This document shows, in pieces, positions 15,086 through 23,291 of a stretch of DNA of 64,000 bases; the first letter of the stretch is position 1, and each line of letters starts with the position of its first letter. Source of the DNA: Bog-473 sp963750075 (GTDB lineage: Bacteria > Actinomycetota > Acidimicrobiia > Acidimicrobiales > RAAP-2); contig CAVVPG010000004.1 of the NCBI GenBank assembly GCA_963750075.1, positions 310,001 through 374,000 on the forward strand. The letters are read 5' to 3'. The notes beneath the pieces are model-generated. The model was not told where the DNA came from. It searched no databases and saw nothing but the letters and a program-made list of their open reading frames with translations. Made by a program: the position numbers and the translations under genes.

Positions 15086-15559
15086 GTGCGCACGCACGCT
15101 CCCGAGCACGCGGCCGACGACGACCTGGCCGGCACCCTCTGCGCCATGGACCTCTTCGCCGGGCTCCCGCGTCCTGAGCTGGCCGAGCTCGCCGGGCAGT
15201 GCGACGTCACCAGCGCCCACCCCGGGCAGGTCGTCCAGGCCCAGGACGTGCCGGTCCGCCTCTGGCACGTCATCGCCGGCGGCCATGCGGTGGTGCAGCG
15301 CGACGGTACGCCCATCGGGCTCCTCGGCCGGGGGGACTCCTGGTCGGAACACTCGCTCCTCAACCGGCTGCGCTCTCCGATCGCGGTCGTGGCACTGTCG
15401 CCGCTCACGCTGCTCACGCTCGGCCGGCGCCAGTTCTTCGAGATCCCCGAGCGCCATCCGGTCCTGGCGGGACGACTCGTGGCCCGCTCGGCGACCTCCG
15501 CCGACCGTCTGGCCCTGCCGGTGCTCAACGCCCTGGGGCACCTGCGCGGCGCCGGCTGA
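15086..15559 (+). CDS. Cyclic nucleotide-binding domain protein (no DNA-binding domain)
   Basis: This 157-residue protein has a single cNMP-binding beta-roll: LFAGLPRPELAELAGQCDV, GQVVQAQDVPVRLWHVIAGG and GLLGRGDSWSEHSLLNRLRS occupy the expected positions. The usual phosphate-binding 'GExAL' is replaced by a weaker GDSWSE, so cyclic nucleotide binding is uncertain. No helix-turn-helix follows, unlike Crp/Fnr regulators, so this is a stand-alone sensor or degenerate copy. GTG 15086 lies 3 bases after the DUF1707 stop, indicating a common operon. Confidence 0.75.
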   Translation: MRTHAPEHAADDDLAGTLCAMDLFAGLPRPELAELAGQCDVTSAHPGQVVQAQDVPVRLWHVIAGGHAVVQRDGTPIGLLGRGDSWSEHSLLNRLRSPIAVVALSPLTLLTLGRRQFFEIPERHPVLAGRLVARSATSADRLALPVLNALGHLRGAG

Positions 15560-15649
15560 ATCGGAGGGCGCCCAGGCTGCCGGTACCATTGGCACCTGCC
15601 CTGACGCCGGCCGGTGGCGGCGTCGCCTGTTCCTGAGGAGATCTCCCTA

Positions 15650-17894
15650 ATGCGCACCCTGGCCGGGTGGTGTGTCCGTCACCGTCGCATCGTCGTCCTG
15701 TTGTGGCTGCTCGTCCTGGTGGGCTCGGTCCTCATGGTGCAGCAAGTCGGTACCGCGTACTCGGACAACTTCAACTTCCCCCACACCGAGTCCGCCGACG
15801 CCATCAACCTGCTCAAGTCCGTCGCCCCCGCACACTCGGGGGACACCGAAGAGGTGGTGTTCGGGACTTCGGGCAGCGCGCGGCTCACCGACCCCGCGAT
15901 CGGCCGGCGCATCAACACGCTGATCGCCGAGATCAACGCACTGCCCCACGTCACCGCAGATCGCGAGCCCCTACGACGCCGCAGGCAACCTGGTGGGGAC
16001 GAGCGACGTCAACGCGCACCACACCGTCGGGTTCTTCCAAGTCCCCTTCAACAAGCTTGCGAACGACATCTCGGGCGCCGAGGGAAAGAAGTTCGTCCAC
16101 ACGGTGACCAGCACGTCGGGCCACGGCCTGACGGTGGCCGTCACCGGGCAGCTGGCCGAACAGGCCAACCGGGTCTCGATCGGGAGCACGGGCCTCGGCG
16201 TGCTCCTCGCGCTCGTGGTGCTGCTGCTCGTCTTCGGCTCGGTCTTCGCCGCCCTCCTGCCGATCATCTCGGCCCTCTTCGCCCTGGGGACGGCGTACAA
16301 CGTCATCGGCGTCCTCAGCCACGCCATGGGGATGCCGTCCATCTCACCCGAGCTCATGCTCCTCATCGGGTTGGGTGTCGGCGTCGACTACGCCCTGTTC
16401 ATCGTGACCCGGCACCGGCAGGGGCTCGTCGCCGGTCGCGACGCCGAGTCCTCCATCATCAACGCGGTCAACACCTCCGGGCGGGCGGTCCTCTTTGCCG
16501 GGATCATCGTGTGCATCGCGCTGCTCGGCATGCTCGCCATCGGTGTCAGCTTCCTCTACGGGCTGGCCGTTGCGGCCGCCATCGGCGTCGCCCTCACGAT
16601 GGTGGCGGCGCTGACGCTCCTGCCGGCCATGCTCGGCTTCATCGGGCCCAAGGTGATGAGCCGGAAGCAGAAGAGGAACCTGGCCGAGAACGGACCGCGT
16701 ACCGTGGGCGCGGACAGCAAGGGCTTCTGGCCCAAGTGGGCCGACCGGGTCCGGGCGTACCCCTGGCTGTCGGCGGGGGCGGCGCTCCTCGTCATCGTCA
16801 TCCTGGCCCTGCCCTTCTTCTCGCTCCGGTTGGGTTCGGCCGACCAGGGAACCGACCCGGCCGGCACGCCGACCCGGGTGGCCTTCGACATGTTGTCCAA
16901 GGGATTCGGCCCGGGCTTCAACGGACCTCTCATGCTGGTCGGCGTGGTGCAGCCCGACCAGCACACCGTGATCGACACCGTCGCCCAGGACGTCTCGCAG
17001 CAGCCCGACGTGGCCCGCGTGGCCGAGCCCGTCTACATCCCGAGCAAGACCGGCAGTGGCGACGTCGTGCTCTTGAACGTCTATCCCGCCTCGGCCCCCC
17101 AAGATGCCGCCACCACCGACCTGGTCAACCACCTGCGGGGCGACACGCTCCCCCAGGCGGTGGGCAATTCGGGCGTCAAGATACTCGTGGGCGGGACGAC
17201 GGCCATCTTCGTCGACTTCTCCGGCGTGCTCAGCTCGAAGCTCCCCTTCTTCATCGCTCTGGTCGTGATCCTGTCCTTCCTGCTGCTCATGACCGTGTTC
17301 CGGAGCTTCGTCATCCCGCTCACCGCGGCCTGCATGAACCTCCTCTCCATCGGTGCCGCGTTCGGAATCCTGGTGGCGGTCTTCCAGTGGGGGGACCTGG
17401 GCTCGTTCATCGGCCTCGACGGCACGAGCCCCATCGAGGCCTTCCTGCCCGTGATGCTCTTCGCGATCCTCTTCGGCCTGTCCATGGACTATCAGGTGTT
17501 CCTGGTGACGCGGATCCACGAGGAGTACGTCAAGTCGGGCCACGACAACGACGTCGGCGTGCGGAACGGCCTTGCCGCCACCGGGAAGACCATCACCGCG
17601 GCAGCCCTGATCATGATCCTGGTGTTCGGCTCCTTCATCCTCGGCGGCCAGCGCGTGATCAAGGAGTTCGGCATCGGACTCGCCGCCGGCATCCTCGTCG
17701 ACGCGATCTTCATCCGGATGGCCATCGTGCCCTCCCTGATGATGCTCTTCGGCAAGGCGAACTGGTGGTTCCCGGCCTGGCTCGACCGGCTCCTGCCGCG
17801 CCTCGCCGTCGACCCCGACGACCTGGCGGCACACCTCGTCGACGAGCCGGGTCCCCAACCCGAGCCCGAGTTGGCCGGGAGGGGCGTCCCGTGA
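15650..17894 (+). pseudogene. MMPL/RND-family exporter, frameshifted
   Basis: The first frame (ATG 15650) encodes TM1, VVLLWLLVLVGSVLMVQQVG, and part of the first periplasmic loop up to HVTA. The second frame continues with IASPYDAAGNLVGTSDVN and the full rest of the protein to the TGA at 17892-17894. One extra G at about 15959 breaks the join. Corrected, the protein has about 747 residues with two six-helix halves (GLGVGVDYALFIVTRHRQ and FGLSMDYQVFLVTRIHEEY mark TM4 of each), typical of actinobacterial MMPL transporters of lipids or drugs. GAGGAGATCTCCCTA precedes the start. Whether the break is real or a sequencing error is undecided. The downstream ATG 15993 would lack TM1. Confidence 0.85.
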
Positions 17895-18097
17895 CCGACG
17901 AGCGCACCGCCGGCTGGTTCGCTGCAGTCCCAGCGCCCCGGTAGTCACAAATCCACGCGCCCTGACCCACACGCGGACCTTCGGCCCTACCGGGTCGTCC
18001 GCCGGTTCCGCATGATCGCTCGTGCGGGGTGTCGGCGCCGCGCCGGTTGGGAGGAGCCAGTGCACGCAGAGATGGCCGGATCGCCGGCGCAGCCGGC

Positions 18098-18343
18098 GTG
18101 ACCGACCGCGAGTTCACGGCAAGGGTGCATCAGGCCGTCACCGAGGTCGCCGGGCGCGAGCCGAACCTGAAGATCGAGTCCGTCCACCTCACGCGGGGTT
18201 GGGGCGACATCCTCTTCGTGAGGGTCCACGCACGGCTGTCGGGACGCCCGGCCCAGGAGCACGTCGAACACGCCTTCCTCGAGGCGGTCAGGGAGGCGCT
18301 CCCGGGGCAGCGCTCCACCGTCAGCGTCACCTGGAGCTGGTGA
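18098..18343 (+). CDS. Small conserved-looking protein of unknown function
   Basis: This is an 81-residue soluble protein read from GTG 18098 (VTDREFTARVHQAVTEVAG), which follows a short GC-rich inverted repeat. An upstream GTG in the same frame (18029) would add 23 basic residues of low-complexity type. Alternating hydrophobic strands (LKIESVHLTRGWGDILFVRV) and an amphipathic helix suggest a compact alpha/beta domain, and it ends RSTVSVTWSW. I recognise no family. It stands alone between the MMPL gene and a convergent aldo-keto reductase, 28 bases away. Confidence 0.5.
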   Translation: MTDREFTARVHQAVTEVAGREPNLKIESVHLTRGWGDILFVRVHARLSGRPAQEHVEHAFLEAVREALPGQRSTVSVTWSW

Positions 18344-18371
18344 ACGGCCGGCGGCTACGAGGCCGCGCGCA

Positions 18372-19343
18372 TCACCAGGCGTAGTCCTCGGGTGCGGTCT
18401 TGTGGCCCGGGAAGATCTCGTCGAGGCGCGCCAGTGCCTTGTCGTCGAGGGTGACGTCGACCGCGCGCAGCGCGGAGTCGAGATGCTCGGGCAGGCGCGG
18501 CCCGACGATGGGGCCCGTCACCGCGGGCCGGGTCAGGAGCCAGGCCAACCCGACGGTGCCCGGATCCTCGCCGATCTCGGCGCACAGGTCCTCGTACGCC
18601 TCGAGCTGGCCGCGCCGCGCCTCGATCGACTCGGCCGCGCGCCCGGCGTAGCGGCGGCTCCCGTCGCGCTCCTTGCGCACGACGCCGCCGAGCAGCCCGC
18701 CCTGCAGCGGCGACCACGGGATCACGCCGAGCCCATAGGCCTCCGCGGCGGGCAGCAGCTCACGCTCGACCTCGCGCACGATGAGGTTGTAGATGGACTG
18801 CTCGCTCACCAGCCCGAGGAAGTTGCGGCGCGCCGCAGCTTCCTGGGCCCGGGAGATGTGCCAGCCCGCGAAGTTCGACGACCCGACGTACAGGATCTTG
18901 CCCTGGGCGCGCAGGACCTCCATCGCCTCCCAGATCTCGTCCCAGCCGGAGTGCCGGTCGACGTGGTGCATCTGGTACAGGTCGATGTAGTCGGTCTGGA
19001 GCCGGCGCATGCTGGCCTCGGCGGCCCGGCGGATGTTGAGCGCGGAGAGCCGGCCCTCGTTGGGCCACTCCCCCATGTCGCCGTAGAGCTTGGTGGCGAT
19101 GACCGTCTTCTCGCGCCGGCCGCCGCCCTGGGCGAACCAGCGGCCCACGATCTCCTCGGTCGCGCCGCGCCCCTTGGAGCGGCCGTAGACGTTGGCCGAG
19201 TCGAAGAAGTTGATCCCGGCCTCCAGGGCCGAGTCCATGATGGAGAACGAGGTCGGCTCGTCCGTCTCGGGCCCGAAGTTCATGGTGCCCAGGCAGATGC
19301 GGCTGACGAGGAGGCCGGTCCGGCCCAGGTGTGTGTAGCGCAT
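18372..19343 (-). CDS. Aldo/keto reductase family protein
   Basis: This 323-residue NADPH-dependent (beta/alpha)8-barrel oxidoreductase has the catalytic tetrad segments FFDSANVYGRS (Asp, Tyr), VIATKLYG (Lys) and YQMHHVDR (His). C-terminal ITGPIVGPR-like cofactor contacts are present as VTGPIVGPRLPEHLDSA. It resembles the YajO/'predicted oxidoreductase' group of actinobacterial AKRs, acting on aldehydes or ketones of unknown identity. ATG 19343 is supported by a TAGGTT box 7 bases upstream, a leaderless layout. It is divergent from the DUF35/thiolase pair. Confidence 0.92.
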   Translation of the reverse strand: MRYTHLGRTGLLVSRICLGTMNFGPETDEPTSFSIMDSALEAGINFFDSANVYGRSKGRGATEEIVGRWFAQGGGRREKTVIATKLYGDMGEWPNEGRLSALNIRRAAEASMRRLQTDYIDLYQMHHVDRHSGWDEIWEAMEVLRAQGKILYVGSSNFAGWHISRAQEAAARRNFLGLVSEQSIYNLIVREVERELLPAAEAYGLGVIPWSPLQGGLLGGVVRKERDGSRRYAGRAAESIEARRGQLEAYEDLCAEIGEDPGTVGLAWLLTRPAVTGPIVGPRLPEHLDSALRAVDVTLDDKALARLDEIFPGHKTAPEDYAW

Positions 19344-19350
19344 GGGGGCG

Positions 19351-19356
19351 AACCTA
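19351..19356 (-). promoter_or_regulatory. -10 box of a leaderless promoter for the aldo-keto reductase
   Basis: Minus-strand TAGGTT is followed by 7 bases and ATG 19343 with no ribosome binding site between. Confidence 0.4.
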
Positions 19357-19407
19357 GCGGTCGTGCGGGCGGGACCGCCCGATTAGCGGATTCTTCCGGC
19401 GCGCCGC

Positions 19408-19413
19408 TACATT
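19408..19413 (+). promoter_or_regulatory. -10 box upstream of the DUF35/thiolase pair
   Basis: TACATT is followed by GAGAAC and then ATG 19420, the start of a nine-codon leader frame. The spacing predicts a transcript that begins at that ATG. Confidence 0.4.
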
Positions 19414-19419
19414 GAGAAC

Positions 19420-19449
19420 ATGATTCTCCACCCGGGCATGGGGGCGTGA
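19420..19449 (+). CDS. Nine-residue leaderless leader peptide (candidate)
   Basis: The frame MILHPGMGA starts 6 bases after a TACATT box and stops at TGA 19447-19449, which shares a base with ATG 19449 of the DUF35 gene (TGATG). It could couple translation of the downstream gene to a leaderless start. It is very short, so chance occurrence is possible. The similar arrangement before the response regulator at 37916 raises its credibility. Confidence 0.3.
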   Translation: MILHPGMGA

Positions 19450-19847
19450 TGGCGCGACAGATCCCGCTGGTCGACTACCTGGTTCTCGGCGAGGAGCCGC
19501 ACCTCGAGGCCAACGAGTGCACGTCGTGCGGTGCCCGCTTCTTCGACCGCCGGAACGCCTGCGCCTCCTGCGAGGGGATCGACTTCGAGAAGGTCGCCGT
19601 TCCCACCACGGGCGAGGTCCGGGCCTTCACCATCGTGTCCTTCGCCGCGCCGGGGATCCCGGTCCCCTTCGTGGCCGCCGTGGTCGACTGCGAGGGCACG
19701 AGCGTGCGGGCCAACGTGATCAACGTGCCGGCCGACCCCGAGCACGTCACGCTCGGCATGAAGGTGCGCCTGGCCACCGAGGTCATCGGCACGGACGACG
19801 ACGGCACCGAAGCGGTCGGCTTCGGCTTCGAACCCCTGGGAGGTTGA
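19449..19847 (+). CDS. DUF35 OB-fold protein with zinc ribbon
   Basis: This 132-residue protein has a zinc ribbon (CTSCGARFFDRRNACASC) followed by an OB fold (GEVRAFTIVSFAAPGIPVPF, VPADPEHVTLGMKVRL). It is an acyl-CoA-binding partner of the thiolase-fold enzyme encoded 5 bases downstream. ATG 19449 and GTG 19446 are alternative starts. No Shine-Dalgarno is obvious, but a leaderless leader frame ends exactly here. This is the second DUF35/thiolase pair in the window. Here the DUF35 gene comes first, the reverse of the pair at 3183-4801. Confidence 0.85.
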   Translation: MARQIPLVDYLVLGEEPHLEANECTSCGARFFDRRNACASCEGIDFEKVAVPTTGEVRAFTIVSFAAPGIPVPFVAAVVDCEGTSVRANVINVPADPEHVTLGMKVRLATEVIGTDDDGTEAVGFGFEPLGG

Positions 19848-19852
19848 CCACC

Positions 19853-21064
19853 ATGGCATCGGCATCCGAAGAGCTCTGGATCCTCGGGATCCACATGACG
19901 AAGTTCGGCAAGCACCCCGACAAGGACATCGTCGACCTGGCCTCCGAGGCGGTCCGGGGTGCCCTCGGTGACGGCGGGGTCACCATGAAGGACATCGGCA
20001 TCATCGGCGCCGGGAACCTCATGATGGCGATGGCGCCGACCGGGCAGATGATCCAGAAGCAGCTGGGCCAGACCGGCATCCCGGTCTACAACGTGTCGAA
20101 CGCCTGCGCCACGGGGGCGACGGCGCTCCGGGTGGCCGCCATGGCGATCAAGGCGGGCGAGGTCGACATGGGCCTGGCCGTGGGCGTGGAGAAGCTGGCC
20201 GGTGCCGGGCTGCTGGCCGGCGGGAGCCGCTCCGGCGACGCCAACACGTTCGAGCCCAAGGGGCGCCTGGGTGCCGTGGCCGCCATCGACGGACGGGTGG
20301 GCACCGAGACGATGCCGGGTGTGTTCGCCCAGATCGGCATGGAGTACGGGCACCGCTACGGCGGCACCAGCTTCGAGCTGTTCGCCAAGATCAGCGAGAA
20401 GAACCACGCGCACTCGACGCTGAACCCGCTGGCGGCCTACACGAAGAAGATGACGCTCGACGAGATCATGAACGACGTGATGATCGCCTACCCCAACACG
20501 CGGCCGATGTGCTCGGCCAACTGCGACGGTGCGGCCGCCGCCGTCGTGGTCTCCGGGTCCAAGCTCAAGACGCTCTCGCTCGAGCAGCAGCGGCGGGCGG
20601 TCAAGATCACGGCCTCCATCCTGACCACGGACCCCTGGGAGGAGGCGTGCCAGATCCTGCCCAACGTCAACGACCTGACGCGGAACGCGGCGGCCCAGGC
20701 CTACGAGCAGGCCGGCGTGGGGCCCCAGGACCTCAACCTCGTGGAGCTGCACGACTGCTTCGCGACGGCGGAGCTGGTGCACTACGACAACCTCGGGCTC
20801 TGCGAGCGCGGCGGTGCCGCCGACTTCTTCAACTCCGGCGCCACCTGGCGGGACGGCACGACCCCGGTCAACGTGTCGGGCGGCCTCGAGTCCAAGGGGC
20901 ACCCGATCGCCGCCACCGGCATCGCCAACGTGTGGGAGGTGGCCACCCACCTGCGCGGGGAGGCGGGCGACCGCCAGATCGAGGGAGCCAAGGTCGGCCT
21001 CACCCACGTCATCGGACTGGGCTCCGCCTGCGGCGTCCACATCCTCGAGAAGTCGGCGGCCTAG
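19853..21064 (+). CDS. Thiolase family protein (acetyl-CoA acetyltransferase/SCP-x type)
   Basis: This 403-residue thiolase retains the nucleophilic Cys85 in SNACATGATAL, the His of LHDCFATAE, the SKGHPIAATG motif and the C-terminal catalytic Cys in GLGSACGVHI. It should cleave a 3-ketoacyl-CoA with CoA or catalyse the reverse condensation. This contrasts with the Cys-less paralogue at 3183. The SCP-x/lipid-transfer branch often handles branched or steroid side-chain acyl-CoAs. ATG 19853 lies 5 bases after the DUF35 stop, with AGGTTG upstream, so the two are translated together and probably form a complex. Confidence 0.9.
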   Translation: MASASEELWILGIHMTKFGKHPDKDIVDLASEAVRGALGDGGVTMKDIGIIGAGNLMMAMAPTGQMIQKQLGQTGIPVYNVSNACATGATALRVAAMAIKAGEVDMGLAVGVEKLAGAGLLAGGSRSGDANTFEPKGRLGAVAAIDGRVGTETMPGVFAQIGMEYGHRYGGTSFELFAKISEKNHAHSTLNPLAAYTKKMTLDEIMNDVMIAYPNTRPMCSANCDGAAAAVVVSGSKLKTLSLEQQRRAVKITASILTTDPWEEACQILPNVNDLTRNAAAQAYEQAGVGPQDLNLVELHDCFATAELVHYDNLGLCERGGAADFFNSGATWRDGTTPVNVSGGLESKGHPIAATGIANVWEVATHLRGEAGDRQIEGAKVGLTHVIGLGSACGVHILEKSAA

Positions 21065-21083
21065 GGCGGACCCCGAGGGCGCG

Positions 21084-21839
21084 GTGGCCTCGCCCGTCTA
21101 CGACACCATCGGGCGGGGCTACGTCGCCCACCGCCGGCCCGACCCACGCTGGGCCGCCGTCCTCGCCGAGCACCTGGGGGCCCGCAAGGACGACCTCGTG
21201 GTCAACGTGGGAGCGGGGACGGGCTCGTACGAGCCGGCGCACTGCCCCGTCGTCGCCGTCGAGCCGTCGGCGGTCATGGTGGCGCAACGGCCCACTGGGG
21301 CCGCGCCCGCCGTGCGGGCCGGTGCCTCGGCGCTGCCGTTGACCTCAGGGCGGGCCGCAGTGGCGCTGGCGATCCTGACCGTCCACCACTGGGACCACCC
21401 GGCCGCAGGACTGGCCGAGCTGTGCCGCGTCGCACCGCGGCGGGTCGTCCTGGCCATCGACTTCGAGCTGCACTCGCGCTTCTGGCTGTTGGAGGAGTAC
21501 CTGCCCGAGGTGGGCGACCACACCCGGCGCTGCGGCCCGGCGGCGGACGACATCGCGGCGGCCATCGGCGCCACCACGTCGGTGTCCCTGCCCGTCCCGC
21601 GCGACATGGTGGACGGCGTCCTCGGTGCCTACTGGTGCCGGCCCGAGGCCTACCTCGACCCCGCCGTGCGGGCCAACGCGTCCGGCCTGGCGCTCGCCGA
21701 CCCCGCCGTCATCGCCCGCGGAGTGGCAGGGCTCGCGGCGGACCTGTCCAGCGGCGCGTGGCAGCGGCGGCACCGCGACCTCTCCGAGCGCGCGACGGTC
21801 GACCTGGGTTACCGGCTGCTCGTCGCCGACGTGTCCTGA
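21084..21839 (+). CDS. SAM-dependent class I methyltransferase
   Basis: This 251-residue protein has the glycine-rich SAM-binding motif I, LVVNVGAGTGSYE, an acidic loop VVAVEPSAVMV (motif II) and LAILTVHHWDHPAAGL after strand 4. This is the pattern of the Methyltransf_11 group. The methyl acceptor is unknown, and small-molecule or lipid acceptors are usual for this group. GTG 21084 is the first start that preserves the conserved N-terminus (VYDTIGRGYVAHRRPDPR), 19 bases after the thiolase stop, so co-transcription is likely. Confidence 0.85.
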   Translation: MASPVYDTIGRGYVAHRRPDPRWAAVLAEHLGARKDDLVVNVGAGTGSYEPAHCPVVAVEPSAVMVAQRPTGAAPAVRAGASALPLTSGRAAVALAILTVHHWDHPAAGLAELCRVAPRRVVLAIDFELHSRFWLLEEYLPEVGDHTRRCGPAADDIAAAIGATTSVSLPVPRDMVDGVLGAYWCRPEAYLDPAVRANASGLALADPAVIARGVAGLAADLSSGAWQRRHRDLSERATVDLGYRLLVADVS

Positions 21840-21929
21840 AGCGTTTCGGCTCGAAACAGGCGCGACGAAGCGCTCGTCTTTACGGTTCGGACCTCGCACC
21901 CCCCTGCCGCCGCAGCGGGCGGCGCCGCC

Positions 21930-23081
21930 TCATGCGGCGACGGGCGGTGGCCGCTGTCGCTGGTTGCGCAGGCGGTTGTGGAACCCGCACAGCAGCCGGC
22001 CGTTGTCCTGCGTGGTCGGTCCCCCCTCCGCATAGGGCTGGATGTGGTCGGCCTCGCAGGTCTCCGCCGGCTCGTAGCAGTAGGGGTGGGTGCAGATCCG
22101 GTCCCGCAGCTCGATCGCCCGCCTCGTCCCCCCCGTGAACAGCCGGGCCCGCACGCTCACGTCGACCCGGGTGCCCAGGGAGAAGATCGCCCGCTCGAAG
22201 TAGGCGGCCTCCATCCAGGGCTGCAGTGACGACGGTGGCAGGACGGTGCCGTTCTCGAGCTCGCAGATCCGTCCGTGCAGCGTCTCGTAGCCCACCAGGA
22301 CGCTGAAGAGCGGGGCCGGGCGGATGCCGTCGGCCGGAGCGGTGCGGCTGCGGTTCGCCATCTCGACCAGCGCGTCGGCCCGCCGCCGGCCACCGTCGCG
22401 CGCCAGCTCGTCGAACCGGGGGGTCCGACCCAGACGCTCGCGGGCCTCGGCGCAGTCGGCCTCGAACAGCTCGTGCTCCAGCCGGTTCAGCTCGCCGGAC
22501 ACGATCGACCCCGAGATCGGGTCCAGCGTCATCTGGCCCAGCCACATCCCGCCGATGCTCGGCTCGAGATACACGTGGCGCGCCGCCCTGCGGTCCTCGT
22601 CGGCGGCGTCGGCGCCCTCGGGGTCGGCCAGCTGCTTCCAGTAACTCAGCGCCCGGTAGAAGTCCTCGAAACCCATCGCGGCGGCCTGGGAGACGAGCAT
22701 CTCCTCGTCGCGCGCCATGGAGGCCTCGGTGCGGTGGCGCCGGGCCGACGCGATCGCCCGGGCCTGGTCGGACCCGATCCGCCCCTGGCGCCAGGCCTCG
22801 GCGCAGCGGGGCAGGTGGCGCAACGTCCTCCCGAGGCGGGTCCGCTTGCGGGCGGCGCCGCGGGGGACCCGGCAGCGGGTGGCGATCCACGCCGATGCCG
22901 TCTTGGCCCCGTCCGCCGCCCATTCCTCGCTCGCCTCGAAGGCGACGGTGGCCTCGGTGACGAAGGCCTCGAAGCGGGCGAGCTCGCGGTGGAGCAGCTC
23001 GATGGACGCGCCGTCGCCGTAGTTCTCGGCGCCACTCGACACCAGCGCGCTGAGCGCCTCGGCGAAGTCAGCCAACTCCAC
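21930..23081 (-). CDS. DUF222/HNH endonuclease signature protein (13E12 repeat family)
   Basis: This protein has about 383 residues. A long helical DUF222 domain fills most of it, and the C-terminus is a Cys-containing HNH module, CTHPYC then CEADHIQPYAEGGPTTQDNG and LLCGFHNRLR. These are the conserved His, Asn and His of the fold and the zinc Cys pairs. The family (13E12-like) is multi-copy in actinobacteria and often linked to mobile DNA, but its function is undefined. GTG 23081 sits 6 bases after TTGTAT. A TTG 12 bases upstream is an alternative start. No transposase or repeat flanks it. Confidence 0.88.
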   Translation of the reverse strand: MELADFAEALSALVSSGAENYGDGASIELLHRELARFEAFVTEATVAFEASEEWAADGAKTASAWIATRCRVPRGAARKRTRLGRTLRHLPRCAEAWRQGRIGSDQARAIASARRHRTEASMARDEEMLVSQAAAMGFEDFYRALSYWKQLADPEGADAADEDRRAARHVYLEPSIGGMWLGQMTLDPISGSIVSGELNRLEHELFEADCAEARERLGRTPRFDELARDGGRRRADALVEMANRSRTAPADGIRPAPLFSVLVGYETLHGRICELENGTVLPPSSLQPWMEAAYFERAIFSLGTRVDVSVRARLFTGGTRRAIELRDRICTHPYCYEPAETCEADHIQPYAEGGPTTQDNGRLLCGFHNRLRNQRQRPPPVAA

Positions 23082-23291
23082 GGGTCGATACAAGCACGCG
23101 GGTGTGACACCGCGGCGGACGTCGCGGCCCGACCACGCGCCCGTCGTTCCTTCGTCGTCGCGGCGCGTCGGCGCGACCGTTCTCCGCGGGGAGTGCGTGG
23201 TGGTTGCGCCGCTGCGCCGGTGCCGCCGGGCCGATTCCGGCAGAGCCGGCTCGGCGGGCAGGAAGGAGAACGGATCCGGGGGAGAAGGCCG

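Noticed and set aside
15614..17944. 776-residue plus frame spanning the MMPL gene
   Set aside because: Only its first 100 residues are real. After about 15959 it leaves the MMPL frame and becomes low-complexity, so it is explained by the one-base insertion.
17891..17944. 17-codon frame overlapping the MMPL stop
   Set aside because: It has no ribosome site, no following coupled gene and no recognisable peptide.
16344..18065. 573-residue minus-strand frame opposite the MMPL gene
   Set aside because: It is a shadow of the transporter. The plus strand shows both six-helix halves and RND motifs.
21930..23081. HNH protein as a sign of an inserted mobile element
   Set aside because: No transposase, integrase, terminal repeats or target duplication flank it. 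13E12-type genes are common in actinobacterial chromosomes.
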